Source: Opitutaceae bacterium | GTDB lineage: Bacteria > Verrucomicrobiota > Verrucomicrobiia > Opitutales > Opitutaceae | Assembly: GCA_029979145.1 (NCBI GenBank) | Contig: JAPOIC010000003.1 | Span: forward strand, 1-26,775 | Length of the DNA stretch: 26,775 nt | Direction of reading: 5' to 3' | Shown: positions 15,808 to 24,030 of the stretch, one piece after another | How positions within the stretch are numbered: the first letter of the stretch is position 1 | Layout: each line of letters opens with the position of its first letter | Notes under the pieces: generated by a model | What the model was told of the DNA's origin: nothing | The model's database searches: none | What the model saw: only the letters and a program-made list of their open reading frames with translations | Position numbers and translations under genes: made by a program

Positions 15808-16221
15808 TCAAATGGAGTATTTGGCCTTGATGTCCGCCGGCAGGGGGGTGGCGCGGCCGGTCGCGAGGGTCACGAGCACGTAGTCGCACCAGCCGTCGCA
15901 GATGCGTTTCCCGGTCGGCAGCTTCTCAATTTCGAAGGCCACGCGGCAGCCCTGCTCGGTGAAATGGTCGATCCAGCAGCGCACGGTCATGCGGTCGCCC
16001 CACCCCAACGGCCGCTTGTATTGGATGTGCGCCGTGGTCATGAACCAGCCGTAGCCCAGCGCGGCGAAGTCCTGCATGGACATCCCGTAATACCGCTCCA
16101 TCTGGTCGAAGCGCGCGGCAAGCACGTAGTCGAGGTAGCGCGTGCTGTGCACATGCTGGTAGAGGTCGATGTCGTCCGGCCGCACCGCGAGCTCGGTTTC
16201 AAACTTGGAATAGACGTCCAT
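15808..16221 (-). CDS. Acyl-CoA thioesterase, YbgC/4-hydroxybenzoyl-CoA thioesterase type
   Basis: 137 residues, a single hotdog fold. The first strand and active-site loop read VRPDDIDLYQHVHSTRYLDY, matching the D-x-x-x-x-x-H-V/N-x-x-Y-x-x-Y signature, with the first Asp as the usual catalytic residue. HIQYKRPLGWGDRMTVRCW and YVLVTLATGRATPLP are the expected later strands. These cytosolic enzymes hydrolyse short acyl-CoA or aromatic acyl-CoA thioesters; the substrate is not readable. The start at 16221 is fixed by the hotdog N-terminus; a longer open frame upstream shadows the S4 gene. It follows the Hsp15-like gene after 11 bases, with leader CCCTTTGCCC and no Shine-Dalgarno. Confidence 0.88.
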   Translation of the reverse strand: MDVYSKFETELAVRPDDIDLYQHVHSTRYLDYVLAARFDQMERYYGMSMQDFAALGYGWFMTTAHIQYKRPLGWGDRMTVRCWIDHFTEQGCRVAFEIEKLPTGKRICDGWCDYVLVTLATGRATPLPADIKAKYSI

Positions 16222-16232
16222 GGGCAAAGGGT

Positions 16233-16622
16233 TCAGCGGCCGAGCAGTTGGTCGAGCTGCCGGCGATCGCGCTTGGTCGGCCGGCCCGTGCCTTTTTCCC
16301 GGGCGAGGAACTGCTGCACCGGCACCGGCCGGGCCTTGGCGAACTCCTCCGGCGGGGTGAGGTCGGCGCAAAATTCGGGCACCGCCTTGGCCGCCACCCG
16401 ACTGCGCGGCGCCGCGAGGAAACGCAGGGTGCGCGTGATCAGGCCCTGGCGCACGTTGACGATCTCGCCGGCGCGGAGTTCGCGCGCGGGTTTCACCGGC
16501 AGATCCGCCACCAGCACCGAGCCGGCCCGGCAGGCGGCGGTGGCCGCGGCGCGGGTCTTGAAAAGCCGCACCGTCCAAAGCCACTTGTCGATGCGCACAG
16601 TCTCGGGGGCAGAAAAAGCCAC
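16233..16622 (-). CDS. hslR: S4-domain RNA-binding protein, Hsp15-like
   Basis: 129 residues. The S4 fold is at the N-terminus: RIDKWLWTVRLFKTRAAAT followed by CRAGSVLVADLPVKPARELR and GEIVNVRQGL. This matches Hsp15, which binds 50S subunits that carry a stranded nascent chain and helps recycle them. The C-terminus is basic (REKGTGRPTKRDRRQLDQLL), again as in Hsp15. The assigned start is GTG 16622; no Shine-Dalgarno is visible. Just upstream lies an inverted repeat (CCGCGA at 16625 and TCGCGG) flanking CCTAGG. It is followed by the thioesterase after 11 bases. Confidence 0.88.
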   Translation of the reverse strand: MAFSAPETVRIDKWLWTVRLFKTRAAATAACRAGSVLVADLPVKPARELRAGEIVNVRQGLITRTLRFLAAPRSRVAAKAVPEFCADLTPPEEFAKARPVPVQQFLAREKGTGRPTKRDRRQLDQLLGR

Positions 16623-16679
16623 GGCCGCGAACCTAGGAGGCTCGCGGCCGGGCGCAAACGGGATTTCGGGAGGATTGGA

Positions 16680-17204
16680 TCAGCCGGCGGTGACGGGCTT
16701 GAGGTCCTTCTTCACCCAATCATCAATCAACGACTTCTCGTGGCGGAAGGGATCCGTGCGGCGGATATCGATTTTCATGAGGAAGTTCAGGTCGCGCAGC
16801 TCGCGCGCGCCTTCCTTCACCACTTTGCCCGCGGAATCCGTGAGCGTGTAACTGAGGTCGATGCGCGGGGGATAGATATCCTTCACGATGCGAACGTCCT
16901 CCGAGCCGGGCTGGCCCCAGGGCTCGAAATCGCCGGCGAGATCGATATTGGTTATCTTGACGGCCAGGGAATAGCCGTCCGGCACATACTTGGCCGCCTG
17001 CTGCTCGATATACATGCGAACGGCGTCCGCATTGGCCGCACGACCCTTGTCACTGGGCACGAAACCATCGCGGACATCGGTAAACTTCTCGGGGTTAACA
17101 AACTCCACCTGCACCTTGGAGTTCGGGGTGGCGTCCTCCGCCACGGCCGGAGCAACGGCTCCGAGGCCGAAGAGGACGGCGAGGATCAAAGGCTTGGTTT
17201 TCAT
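16680..17204 (-). CDS. Exported DUF3016-domain protein
   Basis: 174 residues. A signal peptide (MKTKPLILAVLFGLGAVAPA, cleavage near AVA-ED) leads into a DUF3016 domain: VQVEFVNPEKFTDVRDGF, a helix ending in YIEQQAAKYVPDGYSL, the strand ITNIDLAGDFEPW, then VRIVKDIYPPRIDLSYTLTD and a C-terminal FRHEKSLIDDWVKK. The signature residues of the family (the F-T-D turn, D-L-A-G, and P-R-I with L-x-Y) are all present. The role of DUF3016 is unknown; the protein should be periplasmic. It ends 58 bases before the Hsp15-like gene. The leader before ATG 17204 is C-rich (GACCCCCCGCT). Confidence 0.85.
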   Translation of the reverse strand: MKTKPLILAVLFGLGAVAPAVAEDATPNSKVQVEFVNPEKFTDVRDGFVPSDKGRAANADAVRMYIEQQAAKYVPDGYSLAVKITNIDLAGDFEPWGQPGSEDVRIVKDIYPPRIDLSYTLTDSAGKVVKEGARELRDLNFLMKIDIRRTDPFRHEKSLIDDWVKKDLKPVTAG

Positions 17205-17226
17205 AGCGGGGGGTCTGACCCGGCGG

Positions 17227-17252
17227 GGCCGGGAAGGGTTCCATTCCCGGCC
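17227..17252 (-). terminator. Hairpin directly after the molybdopterin oxidoreductase gene
   Basis: A perfect 9-bp stem (GGCCGGGAA at 17227-17235, complement at 17244-17252) with an 8-base loop begins two bases after the stop of the minus-strand oxidoreductase gene. No T run follows, so it may stabilise the mRNA end or act with Rho rather than as a classic terminator. Confidence 0.45.
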
Positions 17253-17254
17253 GG

Positions 17255-19660
17255 TCAGCCGGTCGCCTCGGCCCGGCGGCGGGCAAGGAATGACTCCGGG
17301 TTGGGGGTCGGGGCCAGCGTGACGATCACGAACTTCGAGGTCGGGGTGTTGCTCCGGGCGGCGACGCTGCCGATCGGGACGAGGACGTTGGCCTCGGGAA
17401 AATACGTGGCCACGCAGCCCCGCGGGATGCGGTAGGGCGCAATCATGAAGGCCTCGGCCAGGCGTTCGACGCCACCGTGGGTGTTGCGCAGGTCCACCAG
17501 CTGACCCGGCTGCAGGCCGGCCGCACGGATGTCCTCCTCGTGCATGAAAACCACGCGGCGGCCGCCAAACACGCCGCGGTAACGGTCATCGAGGCCGTAG
17601 ACCGTGGTGTTGAACTGGTCGTGCGTGCGGATGGTCATCATCACGAACTCACCGGGCACGAACTCACGCCGCGGAATCGGGGCCACGGTGAAATTTGCCC
17701 GTTTGGTCGCGGTGCGCCATTCACGGGAATCGCGCGGGGCATTCGGGAGATAAAAGATGCCTTGGCCGATGCGGGCATTGAAGTTCTCAAAGCCCGGCAC
17801 GACGCGCGCAATGCGGTCGCGGATCAGGCCGTAGTTGCCGGCAAGGTCTTCCCACGGCGTGGGGTGGTCCGCGCCCAACACCGCCCGGGCCAGACCGCAA
17901 ACAATCGCGGGCTCGCTGCGCAGCGCAGCCGACGCCGGCGGAGTCTTGCCGCGCGAGGGATTGATGATGCCCATCGAGTCCTCGACGGTCACAAACTGTT
18001 CGCCCGCCGCCTGCAGGTCGCGCTCGCTGCGGCCGAGGCAGGGCATAATCAACGCCGTGCGGCCGGTGACGAGATGAGCGCGGTTGAGCTTGGTCGACAC
18101 GTGCGCCGTGAGCGCGCAGCGCCGCAAGGCCGCGGCGGTGAATTCCGTGTCGGGCGTAGCCGAGAGGAAATTACCGCCCATCGCGATGAATGTTTTCACG
18201 CGGCCCTCGTGCATCGCCTTGATGGCGTCGACGGTGTCGAGGCCGTGTGTGCGCGGAGACTTGAAGCCAAACTCTGCATCGAGCCGCTCGAGCCACCAGT
18301 CTGGCATCTTCTCAAAGATGCCCATCGTGCGGTCGCCTTGGACATTGGAGTGTCCGCGCACCGGACAGGCGCCCGCGCCAGGGCGCCCAAGGTTGCCGCG
18401 CAACAAGAGGAAGTTCACCACCGCCTGGATCGTCTCGACCGCATTGGGCTGCTGGGTAAGCCCCATGGCCCAACAGCAGATCGTTGCCTTCGAGCTCATC
18501 GCGAGAGCAGCCACCCTGGCAATTTCCTCCCGCGCCACGCCGCTGGATTCCACGATGTCTGACCACTCGGTGGCGCGCAGGTCGGCCACGAGCGCGTCAA
18601 AGCCATGGGTGTGCGCGCGGATAAAATCGTGGTCGAAGACCGTGCCGGGCGCGGCGTCCTCGGCCGCGAGCATCGCCTTCATCACGCCTTTAAAAAAGGC
18701 GAGGTCGCCATTAATGCGCGGCTGCACCCAGACATCGGCCAGCTGCGCGCCCTTGCCCAGCAACGTGGGCAGCGCCTTCAACGGGTTCATGAAGTGCTGC
18801 GGGTTTTTGAACCGGTCGGTGCCGACTTCCGGAAGCGGGTTCACCGACACGATCGTGGCGCCGCGCGCCTTGGCCTCTTCCAATGAGGAGAGCATCCGCG
18901 GGTGATTCGTGCCGGGGTTCTGGCCGATTACGAAAATGAGGTCCGACTTTTGAAAATCCTCGAGAGTCACCGTGCCCTTGCCGATGCCGATGCTCTCGCC
19001 CAACGCGGTGCCGCTGGACTCGTGGCACATGTTGGAGCAGTCCGGCAGGTTGTTCGTGCCAAACTGGCGGACGAACAGCTGATAAAGAAACGCGGCCTCG
19101 TTGCTGGTGCGGCCGGAGGTGTAAAAGGCCGCCTCGTCCGGCGAGCCGAGCGCGCGCAGCTCCTGCGCGATCAAAGCATAGGCCTCGTCCCACTCGATCG
19201 GCGCGTAGTGCGTGGCGCCGGGACGCAGCACCATCGGGTGCGTGAGCCGGCCCTGGCGGTTGAGCCAGTAGTCACTGCGCGCGGCGAGGTCCGCGACGGA
19301 GTGCGTGGCAAAAAATTCCGGCGTGCAGCGCTCGGGCATGGCCTCGTCGGCAATGGCCTTGGCGCCGTTCTCGCAAAATTCAAAAGTGTGGCGCTCGCCG
19401 TCCGGGCTGGGCCACGCACAGGACTGGCAGTCGAAGCCGTCCTTTTGGTTCACGTCGAGCAGGAGCTTCGCGCCGCGGACCGGGCCCACGCCCTTGATGA
19501 CGTAGCTGTTGGTCTTGGCCACGGCCGCGAGGCCCGCGGCGGCGGCACTGGGCGCGCCCAAGCGCGTGCCATCGAGTTCAACCGGCGGTTGGGCGGAAGT
19601 GGGGGTTGGTTTCGACACGACGGGGTTGATTTCGGCGCTTTTGCCGTATCTTTCAAGCAT
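17255..19660 (-). CDS. YdeP/FdhF-like molybdopterin oxidoreductase alpha subunit
   Basis: 801 residues, the usual size of the FdhF/YdeP family. Near the N-terminus GFDCQSCAWPSPDGERHTFE and FCENGAKAIADE supply Cys78, Cys81 and Cys96 for the iron-sulfur region. The molybdopterin domains follow: HPMVLRPGATHYAPIEWDEA, YTSGRTSNEAAFLYQLF, NMCHESSGTALGESIGIGKG at the metal site, FVIGQNPGTNHPRML, and the C-terminal dinucleotide-binding domain starting near FVPGEFVMMTIRTHDQFNTT. YdeP-type proteins are predicted cytosolic oxidoreductases; the E. coli member is linked to acid resistance and its reaction is unknown. No partner subunit, FdhD or Mo-cofactor gene is nearby. ATG 19660 has AGGAGG 15 bases upstream; the adjacent GTG at 12 bases would suit it slightly better. 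Confidence 0.9.
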   Translation of the reverse strand: MLERYGKSAEINPVVSKPTPTSAQPPVELDGTRLGAPSAAAAGLAAVAKTNSYVIKGVGPVRGAKLLLDVNQKDGFDCQSCAWPSPDGERHTFEFCENGAKAIADEAMPERCTPEFFATHSVADLAARSDYWLNRQGRLTHPMVLRPGATHYAPIEWDEAYALIAQELRALGSPDEAAFYTSGRTSNEAAFLYQLFVRQFGTNNLPDCSNMCHESSGTALGESIGIGKGTVTLEDFQKSDLIFVIGQNPGTNHPRMLSSLEEAKARGATIVSVNPLPEVGTDRFKNPQHFMNPLKALPTLLGKGAQLADVWVQPRINGDLAFFKGVMKAMLAAEDAAPGTVFDHDFIRAHTHGFDALVADLRATEWSDIVESSGVAREEIARVAALAMSSKATICCWAMGLTQQPNAVETIQAVVNFLLLRGNLGRPGAGACPVRGHSNVQGDRTMGIFEKMPDWWLERLDAEFGFKSPRTHGLDTVDAIKAMHEGRVKTFIAMGGNFLSATPDTEFTAAALRRCALTAHVSTKLNRAHLVTGRTALIMPCLGRSERDLQAAGEQFVTVEDSMGIINPSRGKTPPASAALRSEPAIVCGLARAVLGADHPTPWEDLAGNYGLIRDRIARVVPGFENFNARIGQGIFYLPNAPRDSREWRTATKRANFTVAPIPRREFVPGEFVMMTIRTHDQFNTTVYGLDDRYRGVFGGRRVVFMHEEDIRAAGLQPGQLVDLRNTHGGVERLAEAFMIAPYRIPRGCVATYFPEANVLVPIGSVAARSNTPTSKFVIVTLAPTPNPESFLARRRAEATG

Positions 19661-19730
19661 CACCGTGTTCGCCAACCTCCTGCGCCTCATCACCCGCCCG
19701 CCGCATCCCGGCACCGACCCGGGATTTGTC

Positions 19731-19937
19731 ATGGAGGTCAATGTGCGCCGCGCGCCGGTGCGCGATCCGAAGACCGAGCGCTTCATCCTCATCTGCTGGA
19801 TCCTGATCGCGATCAAACACGTGGCCGTGATCTACGCTTGCCACCATTGGCCGGTGCCATTCCACCAACTCTGGATCAACGCCCCGACCTTCGCGCTCGG
19901 GCTGCTTGCCACCGTCGTCTACTACGGACGGCGCTGA
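19731..19937 (+). CDS. Small two-helix membrane protein of unknown function
   Basis: 68 residues starting MEVNVRRAPVRDPKTERF, then a transmembrane helix ILICWILIAIKHVAVIYACH, a short loop HWPVPFHQLWINAP and a second helix FALGLLATVVYYG with basic end RR. I do not recognise a family. The reading frame is open further upstream but overlaps the divergent oxidoreductase start, so ATG 19731 is the best guess; GGATTTGTC before it is not a ribosome site. It is 10 bases upstream of the DUF5069 gene and is likely cotranscribed with it. Confidence 0.6.
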   Translation: MEVNVRRAPVRDPKTERFILICWILIAIKHVAVIYACHHWPVPFHQLWINAPTFALGLLATVVYYGRR

Positions 19938-19947
19938 ACCTTTTCCC

Positions 19948-20394
19948 ATGCCCCGCGTCCCCGGACTCCGCAGTGTCTACGCCAAGGTCGGCCGGCTGGT
20001 CTATTTCGGCCGCATGCTCGACAAAATCCGACTGCACGCCGCGGGTCAGCTGCCGGCCGACTACGTGGAGAACCTCGGCAAGGGCTTCGACGGCCGTTGC
20101 TGTCACTTTTTGCGCGTGGACTACACCGCCCTGCGCGACCGCACCCTCGCCGGCGGCACGGACGACGAGCTCATGGCGTGGTGCGGCGAGATCGGCGAAA
20201 CCTGGTCCGACGCGGATCGCGAAGTTTGGAATGGATTCATGATGAAGCGCGGCTGGCGGGACAGCGCGCGCTCCCTCCTGGAACGTCGCATCAAGGAGTC
20301 GGGTTTCGAGGGCAAGCCCATCGAGACCATGTTCGACTACATCGAATTTGACGAAGGCCGCGATCCCGTGGCGAGCCGCGCATGGGAGACCTGA
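19948..20394 (+). CDS. DUF5069-domain protein
   Basis: 148 residues. The N-terminus VPGLRSVYAKVGRLVYFGRM with LDKIRLHAAGQLPADYVENL is the typical opening of DUF5069 (a G-x-x-x-F/L-x-R-x-x-D-K-x-R segment). FDGRCCHFLRVDY and a helix-rich remainder with EIGETWSDADREVWNGFMMK follow. DUF5069 proteins are small soluble proteins, common in Verrucomicrobiota and cyanobacteria, without known function. It starts after the pyrimidine leader CCTTTTCCC and no Shine-Dalgarno. Its last 13 bases overlap the start of the gluconokinase gene. Confidence 0.82.
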   Translation: MPRVPGLRSVYAKVGRLVYFGRMLDKIRLHAAGQLPADYVENLGKGFDGRCCHFLRVDYTALRDRTLAGGTDDELMAWCGEIGETWSDADREVWNGFMMKRGWRDSARSLLERRIKESGFEGKPIETMFDYIEFDEGRDPVASRAWET

Positions 20395-20888
20395 GTCCAC
20401 CGCGCGCGATCGTCGTGATGGGAGTGGCCGGGAGTGGCAAGTCCACCGTCGGCGCCCAGCTCGCGCGCGACCTCGGCTGGCGCTTTGACGACGCCGACGG
20501 GTTTCATCCGCCGGAAAACGTCGCCAAGATGAGCGCCGGCACGCCCCTCACCGACGAGGACCGCGCGCCGTGGCTCGCCGCCATCCGCCGTCACGTTGAT
20601 AACTGCCTTGCCCGCGGCGAAGGCGTCGTGGTGGCCTGTTCCGCGCTGAAGGCCGTCTACCGCCGCGTGTTGCTGGACGGTGCCGACGGCCTCCGCCTCG
20701 TTTATCTCCAAGGCACCCGCGAACAACTCCAAGCCCGCATCGACGCGCGGCAGGGCCATTTCATGAAGCCGATGATGCTCGCCAGCCAGCTGGCGACACT
20801 GGAGGAGCCGCAGGACGCGCTCACCTTGAACATCGCGCCCTCGCCCACCGAGCTTTCGGCCGCGATCCGCCAAGCCCTTTCCCTATGA
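20382..20888 (+). CDS. gntK: Gluconokinase
   Basis: 168 residues, the normal size of the GntK family. The P-loop GVAGSGKST (residues 14-22) is followed by the family signatures FDDADGFHPPENVAKMSAGTPLTD (substrate loop, DxxxxHPxxNxxKM), DRAPWLAAI, VVACSALKAVYRRVL (C-S-A-L-K), YLQGTREQLQARI and GHFMKPMMLASQLATLEEP. It phosphorylates D-gluconate to 6-phosphogluconate with ATP, feeding the pentose phosphate or Entner-Doudoroff pathway. No gluconate transporter or dehydratase is next to it. The start overlaps the DUF5069 end by 13 bases, and its stop overlaps the acylase ATG (ATGA at 20885-20888), so all three are coupled. Confidence 0.95.
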   Translation: MGDLSPPRAIVVMGVAGSGKSTVGAQLARDLGWRFDDADGFHPPENVAKMSAGTPLTDEDRAPWLAAIRRHVDNCLARGEGVVVACSALKAVYRRVLLDGADGLRLVYLQGTREQLQARIDARQGHFMKPMMLASQLATLEEPQDALTLNIAPSPTELSAAIRQALSL

Positions 20889-23251
20889 GTCTCACCCGGC
20901 GCAAAGTCGTCCGTGGTCTGGGCTTCGGCGCGTTGGGCGTCGCGGTCCTCGTGGCCGCGGCCGCGGCTTGGTTTTACCGTCAATTGCACCGCAGCCTGCC
21001 GCAGCTTGACGGCACGGCCCAGGTCTCCGGCTTGACCGCGCCGGTCACGGTCGGGCGCGACGCGCAAGGCGTGCCGGTGTTGCAGGGCGCCACCCGTCTC
21101 GACCTCGCGCGCTCGCTCGGTTGGCTGCACGCCCAGGAGCGTTTCTTCCAAATGGATCTGCTGCGGCGCCGCGCCGCGGGTGAGCTTGCCGCGCTGCTCG
21201 GCGCCAAGGCCGTCCCCGCCGACCAAGCGGCCCGCCTGCACGGTTTCCGCCGGCTCGCGCACGAGAGTTTCGGCCGCCTGCCCGCGGATGAGCAAACGCT
21301 GCTTCAGGCCTACGCCGCCGGCGTCAACGCCGGCCTCGCCGCACTGCCGCAAAAGCCCTTCGAATATCTGGTGCTGCGGACCAAGCCCGAAGCATGGCAG
21401 CCGGAGGACTCCGTCCTGGTCGCCTTCGCCATGGCGCTAGAGCTGAATGACGAGGGCAACTACGAGCTCTCGCTCACGACGCTGCGCAATGTTTACGGCA
21501 ACGACGCCGTGGCGTTCCTCGCGCCGATCGCCACCGTCAGCGACGCCGCGCTCGACGGCAGCCTGCCGGATTCTCCGCCGCCCCTGCCCTCTGCGCGCGA
21601 CGTCGATGTGCGCGGCGCGCCGACGCAAAAACCCACTGCGTCCACGGACGAGCCACCCCGGCCCGGCAGCAACAGTTTCGCGCTTTCCGGCGCCCACACC
21701 GCGAGCGGCGTGCCGATGCTCGCGAGCGACATGCATCTTCACCTGCGCGTGCCCAACATCTGGTATCGCGCCTCGTTGGAGTGGGACGACCACCGCGTCA
21801 CCGGCGTCACCCTCCCCGGCATCCCCGTGGTCATCGCCGGCAGCAACGGCCACGTGGCCTGGGGTCTGACCAACGCCTACGCCGACACCAGCGACATTGT
21901 CGTCGTCGAGCCGAGCGCCATTGCCGAGACGCTCTACCGCGACGGCGATCAGCTCCGCGACTTTGAAACCCGCCGTGAGACCATCGTGGTCAAGGGCGGC
22001 GATCCCGTGACCTTCGACGTTGACTGGACGGTGTGGGGTCCCGTCATTGGCCAGGGCGAGAAGAACCGGCCGCTCGTTTACCATTGGTCGGTCCAGCAAC
22101 CCCGCGGCATCAACCTCGCGCTCATCGGACTCGAAACCGCCCGCACGACCGACGAAGGCATTGCGATCGCGCACATCGCCTCGCTTCCAGCGCAGAACAT
22201 CCTGCTCGCCGACGACCAAGGTCACATCGCATGGACCGTGGTCGGCGGCCTGCCGCAGCGCGTGGGTTACGACGGACGCTACGCAGCGTCTTGGGCCTAC
22301 GGCGATCGCCTCTGGTCGGGTTATCTTTCGTCCACGGAGGTGCCGGTGATCCGCGACCCGGCCGATGGACGCCTCTGGACGGCCAACAACCGATTGGTTG
22401 GTGGCGACGCGCTCGCCCGGCTGGGCGACGGCGGATACGATCATCCCGCGCGCGGCGCCCGGATTCGCGATCGGTTGAATGCCGAGGAAAACGCCACCCC
22501 GCCAGACCTGCTGGCCATCCAGCTCGATGACGCCGCCCCCCGGCTCGATCGCTGGCGGGAACTGGCGCTGCAGGTGCTGACCGCCGATACCGCCGGCCAA
22601 GGTCGCCGCGCGGCGTTTCGCGCCCAGCTCGCCAATTGGGATGCCCGCGCCCGGCCGGATTCCGTCAGCTACCGGTTGGTGAAATTGTTCCGCCAAGAGG
22701 TCGCGGGTCTCGTGTTCGATCCGCTCTACGCGCCCTGCCGTCAGGTTTACCCGGATTTCAACTGGCATCGCTTCCACTACGAACAACCGCTGTGGACCCT
22801 GCTGCAGGAACGCCCGCAGCATTTTCTCCCCGCCCGCCATGCCGACTGGGACGCCCTCTTGCTGGCCGCGGTCGATCGCGTGATCGAGGAACTCGACGCA
22901 CAGGATACGGCGATCGCCGACGCGACCTGGGGCCGGCGCAACCGCGCGGCGATCGTGCATCCATTTTCATATTTTCTGCCCGGCTGGATGTCGGGTTGGC
23001 TGAATCTGCCGGCCGACGAATTACCGGGCGACAGTATCACCCCGCGCGTGCAACGACCCGACTTCGGCGCGAGCGAGCGCTTCGTGGTTTCGCCCGGGCG
23101 CGAGGCCGAGGGCATTTTTCACATGCCCGGCGGCCAGAGCGGTCATCCGCTCTCGCCATATTACCGCGCAGGTCATGAAGGATGGGTGAAGGGCGAGCCC
23201 ACGCCGTTCCTGCCGGGGCCGGCCGAGCACACGCTCACGCTCGCGCCCTGA
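20885..23251 (+). CDS. Penicillin acylase family Ntn-hydrolase
   Basis: 788 residues, the normal size for a penicillin acylase precursor. A basic start and hydrophobic stretch (about residues 15-30) form a signal peptide or anchor. The alpha region includes VTVGRDAQGVPVLQGATRLD and LGWLHAQERFFQMDLLRRRA, with AAGELAALLG. A Pro-rich spacer (about 229-260) leads to PRPGSNSFALSG, where Ser262 is the predicted N-terminal nucleophile of the beta chain. Beta-chain landmarks are LASDMHLHLRVPNIWYRASL, IPVVIAGSNGHVAWGLTNA and FVVSPGREAEGIFHMPGGQS near the end. Autocleavage would give two chains that hydrolyse amide bonds of acylated amines, such as N-acyl-homoserine lactones or beta-lactam side chains; the substrate is unproven. 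It is translationally coupled to gntK. Confidence 0.92.
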   Translation: MSLTRRKVVRGLGFGALGVAVLVAAAAAWFYRQLHRSLPQLDGTAQVSGLTAPVTVGRDAQGVPVLQGATRLDLARSLGWLHAQERFFQMDLLRRRAAGELAALLGAKAVPADQAARLHGFRRLAHESFGRLPADEQTLLQAYAAGVNAGLAALPQKPFEYLVLRTKPEAWQPEDSVLVAFAMALELNDEGNYELSLTTLRNVYGNDAVAFLAPIATVSDAALDGSLPDSPPPLPSARDVDVRGAPTQKPTASTDEPPRPGSNSFALSGAHTASGVPMLASDMHLHLRVPNIWYRASLEWDDHRVTGVTLPGIPVVIAGSNGHVAWGLTNAYADTSDIVVVEPSAIAETLYRDGDQLRDFETRRETIVVKGGDPVTFDVDWTVWGPVIGQGEKNRPLVYHWSVQQPRGINLALIGLETARTTDEGIAIAHIASLPAQNILLADDQGHIAWTVVGGLPQRVGYDGRYAASWAYGDRLWSGYLSSTEVPVIRDPADGRLWTANNRLVGGDALARLGDGGYDHPARGARIRDRLNAEENATPPDLLAIQLDDAAPRLDRWRELALQVLTADTAGQGRRAAFRAQLANWDARARPDSVSYRLVKLFRQEVAGLVFDPLYAPCRQVYPDFNWHRFHYEQPLWTLLQERPQHFLPARHADWDALLLAAVDRVIEELDAQDTAIADATWGRRNRAAIVHPFSYFLPGWMSGWLNLPADELPGDSITPRVQRPDFGASERFVVSPGREAEGIFHMPGGQSGHPLSPYYRAGHEGWVKGEPTPFLPGPAEHTLTLAP

Positions 23252-23318
23252 CCGCCGCGCGGCGGACTTTGGCATTGTCGCGCCGGCGGTTCCCCGGCTT
23301 GCTAGCGGCATCGCGCGC

Positions 23319-24011
23319 ATGGCCAAGGCCAAGAAAACCTACACCGTCTATTTCGGCAGCGAGCAGTTTACGCTGAAGCACCTGATCGGCAACGCCTACC
23401 TCGCGGAGGCGATTTTCGAGAAGTCGCACGGCAAATACCTCTGCCGCCTCCCGCAGGACTTCGAGCCCCGCGGCAAGACCCCGCGCACCGCGCGCGACCA
23501 GGACATCCGCGCCCTGCTCCAATGCGACATCGGCCTGTTCAACTACGATGGCACCGAACTGGACGCCGGCACGGTGATCGAGTTCATGATCGCCAAGTTT
23601 GCCGATATCCCGGCCGTGATTCTGCGCAGCGACATTCGCCTCGCCGGGGACGGCCAGGACCCGTGGAACCTCATGTCGAGCAACTTCCCGCGCACCGTCA
23701 ACGTGCTCACGAACAGCCTTGGCTCCTACAAGACCTTTTCGCAGCGCCGCCAGCGCGGATTCGACGACACGCTGCGCCTCGCCGGCCAGCAAAGCTCCGC
23801 CAACGCCCAGCAGATGTGCGAACACGTCGCCACGCTCTGCGTCCGCGCCCTCGACCGCGTCGTGCTGATGAAACCCGCCATGCCGAAGCGGCTGCGCACC
23901 GACGTCTATCGCTGGCTCGCGCTCATGCCGGGCCTGCGCGGCAAGGACAAGGCGCTCACCAAGGAGCTAGAGGCCTTGCTCGAGCACAAGGTCGGCAAAC
24001 GCCTGCTGTAA
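23319..24011 (+). CDS. Nucleoside 2-deoxyribosyltransferase family protein
   Basis: 230 residues. The first 110 residues form the nucleoside 2-deoxyribosyltransferase fold: TYTVYFGSEQFTLKHLIGNA, a Rossmann-like strand QDIRALLQCDIGLFNYDGTE, then LDAGTVIEFMIAKFADIPAV, where Glu88, six residues after Asp82, is the predicted nucleophile. The rest (about 135-230) is helical and basic and I do not recognise it. Family members move 2-deoxyribose between bases or hydrolyse deoxynucleosides. A uracil phosphoribosyltransferase gene starts 19 bases after it, which fits base salvage. The leader before ATG 23319 (CGCGCG) has no Shine-Dalgarno; CTTGCTAGCGG 15-25 bases upstream could be part of a promoter. 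Confidence 0.82.
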   Translation: MAKAKKTYTVYFGSEQFTLKHLIGNAYLAEAIFEKSHGKYLCRLPQDFEPRGKTPRTARDQDIRALLQCDIGLFNYDGTELDAGTVIEFMIAKFADIPAVILRSDIRLAGDGQDPWNLMSSNFPRTVNVLTNSLGSYKTFSQRRQRGFDDTLRLAGQQSSANAQQMCEHVATLCVRALDRVVLMKPAMPKRLRTDVYRWLALMPGLRGKDKALTKELEALLEHKVGKRLL

Positions 24012-24030
24012 TCTTCACCCCCCCCCGCCG

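Noticed and set aside
17477..20242. Long plus-strand frames (17477-18562 and 18902-20242) antisense to the molybdopterin gene
   Set aside because: No motif, typical shadow composition; the minus frame is continuous and family-like.
21437..22960. A 507-codon minus-strand open frame antisense to the acylase gene
   Set aside because: Composition is Arg/Gly/Val/His-rich with no recognisable motif, while the plus frame has the complete penicillin acylase pattern including the nucleophile serine.
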